Below, piece by piece: positions 55,524-64,000 of a stretch of DNA of 64,000 nucleotides. The notes beneath the pieces are model-generated. The model was not told the origin of the DNA and did not search any database. It worked only from the letters and a program-made list of their open reading frames with translations. The translations under genes and the position numbers were made by a program. Each line of letters opens with the position of its first letter. Within the stretch, counting starts at the first letter, position 1. Origin of the DNA: Platerodrilus igneus (taxonomy: Eukaryota; Arthropoda; Insecta; Coleoptera; Lycidae); contig JARFIW010000170.1 in assembly GCA_036346225.1 (NCBI GenBank), positions 10,912,501-10,976,500 of the forward strand. Reading direction: 5' to 3'.

Positions 55524-56269
55524 TCCCTAGTTAGGTGTAAGAGTGGGCTCTATAGCCTAAATCTCGCTAGGGTTTATTGAATTATATAAATCATATTTGA
55601 TATTGATTGTTTTTGATATTAATTGCTTTTTGTATTTATAGTAATAATAATAAAGATACTACTACTACTACTACTTTGGTTAAATCTTTGAGATGTATTG
55701 CTAAAATTTGGTCTGTTGTGTTGCGGAGAAATATCTTGTGCGGGGAATCTGTAATTTAAAGGCGAGCTTGGACTAAATGCATTTTGGATATTACGTGTAT
55801 AAAACCTATTTGAATAGGAGAATTGATTGTGCGCATGCGGTGCACGGCCATCAGACAAATTCTGAACGTTTTTGAAATTTGGGTTTATAAAACTGGGCTT
55901 ATTGTGAAAATAATTACTACTGTGCGTATTATTTCTGTTTGGAGTAAGTATAGTGTCCGGTCTAAAGTTTGAATTTGAATTTAGGTTGTTGACTCTTTGC
56001 GTACTATATACAAAGTTTTATTCTTCGATAACAAGGCCCATGGCCCTTTCTAAACTATCCCGATTTCTTAGCCTTAAGTTTGTTTGAATTGATAATGGTA
56101 AACCGCGGATGTAAGTTTTTTAGTGCGAGATCATCGTAGTTTTTTAGACGTATTTTAAGTTCATCAGCTGAAACAGTAATGAGTTTAATTTTGACAGTAT
56201 CAAGCTCCTAGAGTCCTGGCATCGTATCCCAAAATTGTAGGGGCTTTCGTTTCTATTAGGACGTAAACA

Positions 56270-56271
56270 TA
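56270..56271. repeat. TA target duplication, left
   Basis: TA before the left TIR, matched by TA at 57584-57585. Tc1/mariner elements duplicate TA. Confidence 0.8.
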
Positions 56272-56301
56272 CAGTATTGCCCGAAATAAACAGTACTGAA
56301 A
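56272..56301. repeat. Left terminal inverted repeat
   Basis: Starts CAGTATTGCCCGAAAT and ends CAGTACTGAAA. Its inverse is at 57554-57583. Confidence 0.92.
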
Positions 56302-56398
56302 CTAAGTTGGCGGTGTTTTTATGCGTGCGCTGTCACACTCAAGTTAGCTAGTATAGACCTGTCAAGTAAACCTCAAACAAGTAATTAGTAGGGCCTAA

Positions 56399-57520
56399 TT
56401 GTTAAAAATGGTGTTAAGTACAGAGGAGAAAGTGTTTCTGGTAGAGCATTATTTTCGTTCATACGGAATCGGCCGACGTAATGGTGCAAGTTTGCTATAC
56501 GTGTCTGATCAATTCACACAAAGGTTTAATAAACGTTCTCCAAGTAATGCTGTAATTTTGAAGGTTATTGAAAAGTTTAGAAATACAGGTAGTGTATTGT
56601 GCCAACGAAAAGGAAACTCAGGGCGTCCCAGGACAGTTAACAACAACAATAACCATGAACGTGTTTTGAGCAAATCTTAGAAAATCCGAAAGTCAGCCAG
56701 GCAAGGACAGCGTTACAACTTGATTTAAAAGAACTTCCTTTCAAAGAATCCTGAAGGAGCTGGGTACATTTTCGTATGTGATTCAGGTACATCAACAACT
56801 ACATCCTCAGGATTATCGCAGTAGAGTGGAATATTGCGCCAGAATTCTCGCGTTACAGTATGAAAATCCTGAATTTTTGAAAAATGTTTGGTTTTCAGAC
56901 GAAGCACATTTTCACTTGTCAGGCTATGTGAATCGTCGCACAAATCGATTTCTGGGCTTTGCCAGACCCGATGAGGTTCAAGAGGTTCCTTTACATAGTG
57001 AAAAAGTGAGTGTCTGGTGTGCTGTTTCCGGACACGGAATCATTGGTCCGTACTTTATCGAAGAGAATGGTAGGCAAGTCACACTTAATCAACAGAGGTA
57101 CAGACAAATTTTAACACGATTTATCCCTGATCTACGTCAATTCTGTCGTGCACGTAACTTGGCATTTCGAAACCAATTTTTCAGCAGGACGGGGCAACTT
57201 GCCATACTGCTGCCGCAATTCGTCAATTTCTTCAAGAACATTTTCCAAGCAAATTCATATCACGATTTACTGACTTCCGTTATCCTTCACATTCTCCAGA
57301 CCTCACACCTCCAGACGCATACATTTGGGGCATGGCTAAAAATGCCGTTTTCAAACGGGCACCACAAACCATCGATGAATTAAAGGATGCCGTTAGAGTC
57401 TTCTTCGCAGCCCTGAGACAACCCTTATTCAATAACATGACCAGAAACTTAGAACATCGTTATGAAGTCTGTCTCGAACGAGGAGGTGCACATTTAGAAC
57501 ATATAATAAAGTGTCAATAA
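56399..57520 (+). pseudogene. DD41D transposase, broken
   Basis: The start is ATG 56399 or 56408. The N-terminal part (to 56680) has EEKVFLVEHYF, an HTH-like stretch, and RKGNSGRPRTVN (GRPR, an AT-hook-like linker), then stops at 56678. After frame changes comes the DDE domain: NVWFSDEAHFHLSGYVNRRT (first Asp 56898), LHSEKVSVWCAVSGHGIIGP, QQDGATCHTA (second Asp 57188) and SPDLTPPDAYIWG (third Asp 57314). The second and third Asp codons are 126 bases apart in frame, so 41 residues lie between them. The last 62 codons to 57520 end with HRYEVCLERGGAHLEHII. One stop and about three indels inactivate it. Confidence 0.88.
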
Positions 57521-57553
57521 TATGTATTTTTTAAATATACAAAACAATTACAA

Positions 57554-57583
57554 TTTCAGTACTGTTTATTTAGGGCAATACTG
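57554..57583. repeat. Right terminal inverted repeat
   Basis: Inverse of 56272-56301 with one difference. Confidence 0.92.
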
Positions 57584-58110
57584 TATTAGATCTTGAACTA
57601 GACAATCAATATCTCTTTGATCACCAAATGATAAAATTGGCGTGTCTTTTATTTCGTTCCAACTTTTTAGTTCACACCGAGATCCGATTAATATTTGTGC
57701 TCTACTAATTAATTTGCCAATAATTGCTCTAAGTAGAAAGTTATTTAATTGAACATCAGTTTGACTGGCAAAATTGTTGATTAAGCTTCACAGTTAGATA
57801 TAAAAATTGTTAAAGTGTGCGGGTTGCCATCATAACATTGTATATCATCTAAACGAAGTTTCAATAGTTGATAATTCGTATGCTTGTTTGCCATTTTTAG
57901 ATTTTTACGATTACTTACTATATTTAAATTAATTGTATTACTTAGGTTACTCCGAAAGTCTCTTAAATTACCTAAAGTATCTCAATCACGTGGAGTTTGT
58001 GATTGATTATTTATACTATCTGAATTGTTATCAGTCTCAAATTCCGAATTTATTAAATTGAAACCTTGAAATTGGTTTATTAAATCAGCTATCTCATTCT
58101 CATAAATCAT

Positions 58111-61100
58111 AATCAATAATCAATCAATAATTCGTCAGTAATTACATATAAATTCAATAATCTTAATAGGAAAATCAAGAGGAATTTAAAATCTGCTTAC
58201 ATTAATGCCATTTGCATCTTCATGTTCTAATATTCGTTTAGCTTTCTTGTTGCTGTGAATCGTTTCCGTTTCCAAGAAACACTCACTGTTGATCATCCAA
58301 GAGCTATAACGGCCTCAAACGATTTTCGCTCGTCTTTTGTGAATCACTTTAATAGACAATATACGAAAGACTACTGTGCTAGCGATGTACATTCGCTATA
58401 AATCAGTATACTTTCGTGGTTCTGTTTGTAAACGGTAAAAACAGATCAATTTTCGTTTCTAAAAATTGCCAAAACTATACTACCGCTGCGCCAATTATGT
58501 GGGCCTCTCTCAAAAACGCCTGTTTAAAAAGTTTTAACGAAAGAATTAAAAAAATTTTGTTTACAGGAGAAACGTTAATACGTCTTACAATTTGCAATGC
58601 GCATAACGATCTAACTACTAAAGTCAATGCTAGCTCTATTTATGCCGTCTAATACTATTTCTATTCTCATAACTTGTAACAGTTTTTTTCTAATAATATT
58701 TTTTCAGATGCAGGAAGCAATGCATTTCACCCTATTGATTGCTGTAACTATGTAAATAACTATTTTTTCTTCTGTAAATTTTTAAAGATAAAAAATGTTG
58801 TAACCAAGCGAATGAGTACAACTCCTAATGTTTTTACTAATTCTTATTTTAGGTTAAAAATTAAATTGAGGTATTTGAGTGTACTAATTGTTTGGGTACA
58901 TTTTCTGTACTGTATAAATCCTCCGGGATGTTCTAGAAAAAAAATTTTTGTGTTGATTTTCCTTTCTATGGCATGTTGTTCTCTTAAGGTTTTGTAAATA
59001 AAATTCTTTTCTTGAGGTTTTCTTTTCTTTCTGTGTAACCCACCCCATTCTACGACTATTCAGCTAGCACGGCCTTCTTTGGATTCTCCTTGGTTTTGTT
59101 GCGGTACTCGGTGCGGGTTTACTGTTCCTTTGCTTACGTACTTTACTTTTCTCTTGTCCGCACGGATTACCCTAACACGGCTTGGAATAAGTTTGCAATA
59201 CCTCTATAATAACTCCCGGATCGCACTTTAAACTTTCATGTAATTGACATACAATAACTGAAGAATGCATTTCCCACATTTTAAACAACCTACGACGGTC
59301 ATGAACTGAAGTATTTCTTAACGCACAAATAAATAATAAATTCCTATCTACCAGACAAAACAGAAAGTGCATTCAATCTCATTCGAAGAGTTTTAAAAGC
59401 ATAAATTTAATAAGGTGTGAACCAACATTCTTCTGTAATAACTTCAAACGTTAAAAAAGGAATGCATTACCGTGCTATATCTATAACTCGTTTGTTTTAG
59501 ACTTCAGGTGTACCAATAGATTAGAGCAGGTAGCTTTAAATCAAACATAGTAACTAGGGTATGACACCTTTAGCCGTTTGAGATTAAATTAACGAGTTTT
59601 AAGTATCTTCTGGGTTATGAAAGTATGTTGTCATACAAATGCATTACACAATAGGTTTCGGAATGGGAGATTTCGATTAGTGATGAGACGATAAACTTTT
59701 CAGAATGCCTAAGAAACACGGTCATCGCAACATTTCATGATTTTACAACTATAATTCTTAAACCACTTTCAAAATAAACTTCAACGAACGAACACTGGAG
59801 CTATGTAATAATGGCAAAATTTATAGGTTAAATAATTAAATTGCATTTATGTAAATAAAATAAATATTGCAAAAACATTATACACAATCATAACCTAAAA
59901 TGATTGAGATAATTGCAATTTGAGATCCACTTGCCTGAAGTTATAAAATAAACACTAACGTAAGAATAACTAATTACAATTGCAACTCCGGAACGATATT
60001 AGCAAGTAGACATACACAAATGTCACCATCTGCTATTGTCAAAAATCATCAAGTGTAGATTGAGTGAGCATTTAGGTAATAAAATTATTTTATCTAGGGT
60101 AATTTTGCAATAAAAATTGCAACACAGTAAAAACTAAAAAATATATTTAAGATCAAGTATTGACACAATGCAGTGCGATTTTATGAGGATCGACCAGTAA
60201 ATAATATCTTTTTTGGGCAACCGTCAAAATGAGCCATCAAAATCAAATTGTTTTTGTATTAGATAGTCGTGACATCCTACATTTTAAACTAAATCTCTTT
60301 CACAAGTCTCAACCTCAATGTTGTTTTGACATTGGAGGATGATTTGCTATCTTGAACTAACTCCTAAATGTGCCTAGAAATATTTTTGCATACATAGTTT
60401 TTAATCTTGTTTACAGTGTCGGCTCTAGGATGTAAACGCCCCGATTCAAACTGTGGGCGCCGCCCCCTCGTTAATGCAATTTTTTCAGGGCATTGTATGA
60501 AGAATTTACTAATTTCCAAAGATCAGCTATCGGAAATTGTATTTGCAATTCAGAAAATTTCATGTTACATTTTTTATGAAACAGTGATATTCTATGGGAG
60601 AATTTTCTACAGTATTTTAAGTATGCGGGAGGAATTTTTTTTAACTTGATGAGACCGTGTGTAAATAGAAGTGAATAAGAAATAAAATAAAGTTTTAATG
60701 GCTATAAATTATTACAGAAGCTCATATATAGAACTATAGCCAGCTATTAGTTCCAAGCATTGGTAAAAGATAGGAAACCTTTATGATTGCAATAAATTTT
60801 AAACTGACAGGTCATTAAAGATAAGAACACCTCCTAAAATGTAATCAGAACGTTCAAGGCCGATGGCATATGTAGAATTTTATTATATTAAGCCTAAAAT
60901 TAATGAGATGGGAACATTCAAGATCTGAACATAAGTCATTCGACATTTGAGCATTAATACGACATATTTAATGCTCCAATATAAACCGTAATTGAACTTG
61001 AAACAAGGTCGCCTGCTATTCTGGAGAAAGCCCTTCAATGTGTAATGTTGTATTGCCCATATGATATCTATGTATTGCTAGATAATTGTGTCATATTTAT

Positions 61101-61200
61101 ATAGTTCTTAGAGTGTGCTGAGAAAGCTAATGTCAAACAATAAATAATTCAGGGTCGGTTTAAAAACTTATATTTCTAAAGCAGACAAACAATAAAATCC
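58111..61200. other. Unassigned AT-rich region
   Basis: No gene recognised in 3.1 kb. Open stretches at 58416-58652 and 60407-60649 are about 80 codons, without motifs I know. The left part might be the leader of gag G3, and the right part the 5' LTR of BEL B2. Neither boundary is visible. Confidence 0.45.
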
Positions 61201-61265
61201 TTTTGGGTCTAGAAAAGAGTGCTTTTACTGTACACAGGTAGTTTACATTCGCGAGACCTGGCATT

Positions 61266-61280
61266 TGGCGACCGTGACAG
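61266..61280 (+). promoter_or_regulatory. BEL B2 primer-binding site (tRNA-Arg type)
   Basis: TGGCGACCGTGACAG is complementary to the 3' end of tRNA-Arg(UCG), a primer common in BEL/Pao elements. The preceding CTGGCA is the likely LTR end, with two bases between. Confidence 0.72.
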
Positions 61281-61391
61281 TACACGAAAGGTTATTTGCA
61301 AATATATACTAAATTTTGTTACGTTTAACTACAGACTTTGAAATGTGGGACTGGTGTTAACCCAAATTCAAATTATATCACTCTGGAAAAT

Positions 61392-62434
61392 ATGGAACTT
61401 GACAATACAAAGGAATTACGCAAAGTTCTTCGGGGAGTGTTTATAAAATGCGCTGACGGGCTGGAATCTATCCTATCGCAATATGTTTCGGATTTAGAGA
61501 AGATACAAAGAGTGTCAAGAACTGTTGCAAGAAAAATATGATGAGCTAAAAATTGTAAGTTGGGAGGTATTTGATTTGTTTTTAGATGCAGGCGCTGACG
61601 AAAATGATTTACTATTGGACAAAAATGGGTCTGATGCATATACTAAACGATGTAAGGAGCTTAATGTTCACTGCAATAAGCCCTACCAGAACAATTCTAA
61701 GAGAGCAGAAATTAGGAGCAACGAAACAAGCATGTCGTTAGTTGCAGGCAAAAGTGCGTTCAAGCTGCCAGTCATTCAGTTCAAAAGGTTCGATTGTGAC
61801 GTCAGAGGATGGCTTTCCTTTCAAGAAGATGAAAGAAGATCCACATAGCGATCTTGTCGATAAAGTAGAATATTTAATACAAGCCACTATATCAGGTAGT
61901 AGGGCCAGACATCTCGTAGACAGTTACAGCGACTAGTAAAAATTAGTTTGAAATCGCGAAGATCTGCAAATCCAGGTGTACATGCGTAAACTTTTGAAAA
62001 TAGTTCTGAACAATTCCGCTTCAAAAGGTAAACTAAACATTTGTAAGGTTTATGACAATATCGAAACACAGTTACGGGCGGTTGAAACCCTGGGCATTTC
62101 TTCAGATCAATATTCTGTGATGCTTTTCCCATTAATTGAATCTTGCTTGCCCGAGGAACTTTTACGTCCATGGCTGCGTAGCTCATTAGGGTTAAAATCA
62201 GATGTCGCTGTTCCCGGAAAAGTGACTTCAATGAAAACTGATGCGGCTGCTACTTTAGAAAATCGTCTAAGTTTTTTGGTGCAGTTTTTACAACAAGAAG
62301 TCGAAAATGAACAATGTGTAGTAATAGCATCTGAAGGGTTTGGGTTACACAAGACAAGAACGATAAATTCCAACGCCGCTGATGTCAGATACAATATCCC
62401 ACTTACCAACGACGATCGATTTGATAAACGATAG
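61392..62434 (+). pseudogene. B2 gag
   Basis: ATG 61392 opens MELDNTKELRKVLRG. In three frames it continues with KLPVIQFKRFDCDVRGWLSF, DLVDKVEYLIQATISGSRAR and HLVDSYSD. Then come VYMRKLLKIVLNNSASKGKL, YDNIETQLRAVETLGI and LFPLIESCLPEELLRPWLRS, the BEL-type capsid. Frame changes lie near 61530, 61840 and 61940. Confidence 0.85.
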
Positions 62435-62660
62435 TAAAGTTGTCAAATGTATTTTTTGTGATGGGAAGCACGAGAGTTGGTTTTGTATGAAAGCCGCCGA
62501 CTTTCCTTTAGAGAAGAAAAGACAGTTGATTACAAAAAATCATGCATGTTTTCGTTGTTTGAAGATGAAACATCAATCTAGAAAGTATTGAGGATACGCT
62601 AAATACTTAGTTTGCGCGAAACGTCGTGATACAGTGATATGTCCAAACACGAATACAAAT
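62432..62660 (+). pseudogene. B2 gag zinc-knuckle region
   Basis: CIFCDGKHESWFC (C-x2-C-x3-H-x4-C), then FPLEKKRQLITKNHACFRC and a second knuckle, CFRCLKMKHQSRKY, where the final Cys reads Tyr next to a stop. This is the usual BEL Gag C-terminus. Confidence 0.82.
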
Positions 62661-62689
62661 AAACAAAAATCTGAAGTACATGAAAACAC

Positions 62690-63180
62690 CGAACCCGCGC
62701 CAGAATTAAACATAAATGTTTTTTTGCAAACCTTGTGTGTCACGATAATCGGGAAGAGTTGCTCCTGCGATATACGCCCCCTCTCATCGTTCAATGCGAT
62801 CAACTGCGCGCAAATTGGGTTTGACTTCTAAGTCGGAAGAACAATTAATGCATTTATTTTGGGGAGTGTTGTCTGAACAAACTCACAACTCTTACAAAGT
62901 TAATTTGCCGCATAATGGTTACACATGCAAATTCGAGGTGCTTGATCAACCAAAGATCTGTCGCAATATTTCCCCTACTTTCTCTGGATCCTGGATGGGA
63001 GAATTGGAGAGCTTGAATATAGTACTACAAGACACCGCTCGTGAACCTGATTCCGTCGAGTTATTATAGGAGCAAACGTTGCAGGTAAATTATATACCGG
63101 CCAACGTCATGTGTTAGATTGCGGGCTTATCGCAATTGAAACCTTATTAAGATGGACTATAATGGGAAAAGTTCCTACAT
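62690..63180 (+). pseudogene. B2 protease, active site lost
   Basis: NVFLQTLCVTIIGKS marks the start. The DTG/DSG segment that should follow is not found; the frame passes directly from SCDIRP to RSTARKLGLTSKSEEQLMHL, so a short deletion is likely. Later NSYKVNLPHNGYTCKFEVLD, a stop, IGANVAGKLYTGQRHVLDCG and TLLRWTIMGKVPT match the BEL protease end. Confidence 0.8.
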
Positions 63181-64000
63181 GCGGATCGAAGCGAAACGGT
63201 TTCCCTTTCTCTGTTAGTTCTTTTTACCGCTGATGCAATTATTAGCAACTTATAGGAACTAGATATTTTGGGGATTGCCGATCCTAGCAAAAGTATGACC
63301 CGACGAGAGGTGGAATTAGCTACAAAGGTATACTTCTCTGAAACTGTCAAGCTGGACAGGGAAGGGCGCTTCGAAGTAAGACTGCCTTGACTATAGGAGT
63401 ATCCGCCACTACCCTTCAACTATTATCTTATCAAAGACGGTTGAATAGAGTTGTAAGAAAGTTAACAGCTGACAAATTACTCGAGGCGTATGATATGAAT
63501 CTTATGGGTTGACTCTGAACATAACGAAATCATATACCGACACAAGCGCGTAGTATTTGGGGTAAACACTAGTCCGTTTCTTTTGGGAGCCACAATTGAA
63601 TTCCATTTGACGAAAATTAGGGAAAATGGTGAAGCAACCAATATTCCATTTGCTAATGAAACCATTTCCAAATTAACGAAAAGTTTTTATGTAGGCAACT
63701 TCGCCACAACTATAGAAAACGAAGAGACTGTGACCCAGTTTGTACGGGAAGCAACTCAGCTCATGTCCGAGAGTAAATTTGACCTTCAAAGGTGGGAGAC
63801 AACGTAGTTTTCGGGAGACGATAAAACTAACGTACCCGTTCTTGGTTTAACGTGGAATACACGACGAGACATGTCCGTAAAAGAGTATTTTAAAAATGTT
63901 GCAAAAGAGGAATATACAGTTGTTACCAAAAACTTAAGTTGTCTATGACACAACAAATTTTCGATCCTGTCGGATTCACTAGTCCTATCACGTTGCTCCC
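63181..64000 (+). pseudogene. B2 RT with internal deletion and YVGN
   Basis: The spacer reads GIADPSKSMTRREVELATKV, YFSETVKLDREGRFEVRLP and LIKRRLNRVVRKLTADKLLE. It then jumps directly to VDSEHNEIIYRHKRVVFGVN. RT fingers and motif A, which should lie between, are missing. SPFLLGATIEFHLTK is motif B. SFYVGNFATTIENEE (63684-63698) stands where BEL has YVDN, so a catalytic Asp is Gly. The sequence leaves the window at KIFDPVGF-like residues. Confidence 0.85.

Larger units (their letters stand above)
56272..57583 (+). mobile_element. Tc1/mariner element, DD41D type
   Basis: 1312 bp with 30 bp terminal inverted repeats matching at 29 of 30 positions. The ends are CAGTATTGCCC, flanked by TA on both sides, and a transposase gene lies inside. 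It sits in the gag fossil G3 and is therefore younger than that copy. Confidence 0.92.
55619..58110 (-). pseudogene. Gypsy-type gag G3, split by a DD41D transposon
   Basis: Minus-strand start ATG at 58110 (MIYENEIADLINQFQGFNLI). Then comes LRLDDIQCYDGNPHTLTIFI up to 57586. After the transposon it resumes at 56269 and gives LPLSIQTNLRLRNRDSLERA, MGLVIEE, a stop, then NFVYSTQRVNNLNSN and an Asn/Ser/Pro-rich tail to 55619. The first part has several stops. The second is open for about 150 codons after one. The CYDGNPHTL-type and GL-rich segments fit Gypsy capsids. No pol is adjacent. A (TAC)n-like run near 55657-55673 encodes poly-Ser. Confidence 0.7.
61266..64000 (+). mobile_element. BEL/Pao LTR retrotransposon B2, cut by the window edge
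   Basis: Primer site, gag, zinc knuckles, protease remnant and RT follow each other on the plus strand in BEL/Pao order. The window ends within the RT. The copy has many stops and an internal RT deletion. Confidence 0.88.

Noticed and set aside
60407..60649. 80-codon open frame as a possible host exon
   Set aside because: No motif, no splice-site pair I could support, and it lies in DNA otherwise without coding signal.

Overview
This 64 kb window is AT-rich eukaryotic DNA, almost certainly from an arthropod and probably an insect. The element mix points that way: Gypsy and BEL/Pao LTR retrotransposons, R1-like and RTE-like non-LTR elements, GIY-YIG Penelope-like elements, several mariner lineages and a tRNA-derived SINE. 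I found no host gene. Every protein signature I could place belongs to a mobile element, and almost every one is frameshifted, truncated or split by a later insertion.

Layout. 0.5-6.8 kb: a minus-strand Gypsy copy (G1a) with integrase, RNase H, RT, protease and gag in fossil form, interrupted by one clean SINE and by a 1.6 kb block of SINE copies. 8.06-11.09 kb: a plus-strand copy of the same family (G1b) reduced to LTR-gag-protease-LTR. 11.7-12.5 and 16.2-16.5 kb: mariner fossils. 16.55-24.2 kb: an RTE-like non-LTR element, split inside its RT by a nested minus-strand Gypsy (G2, 19.39-23.54 kb) with two LTRs, a tRNA-Lys-type primer site and a 4 bp target duplication. 24.6-28.7 kb: no recognisable genes. 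28.9-31.7 kb: minus-strand BEL/Pao integrase, RNase H and RT. 31.9-37.7 kb: a plus-strand R1-like element with an ORF1 carrying CCHC knuckles, and an ORF2 with endonuclease, RT, RNase H and a terminal zinc motif. 37.84-47.13 kb: four Penelope-like copies in the order minus, minus, plus, plus, flanked by a 13 bp direct repeat. 47.95-48.48 kb: a minus-strand BEL/Pao protease fossil, possibly the missing upstream part of the 28.9-31.7 kb element. 48.8-55.4 kb: three copies of a 2.0-2.3 kb unit separated by (AT)n tracts. 55.6-58.1 kb: a minus-strand Gypsy gag split by a DD41D Tc1/mariner element with good TIRs. 61.26-64.0 kb: a plus-strand BEL/Pao element running off the right edge.

The most notable system is the Penelope-like cluster. 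Its 3' non-coding region carries a candidate hammerhead ribozyme, intact or nearly so in three of four copies. The copies look highly similar and differ largely by homopolymer-length changes. The cluster has a dimer-plus-inverted-dimer layout and appears to have entered the genome as one unit. Second is a SINE whose conserved body is attached to different tRNA-like heads, with three insertions dated relative to their hosts by clean target duplications. The deep nesting in both orientations resembles pericentromeric heterochromatin or a piRNA-cluster-like region; that is inference only.
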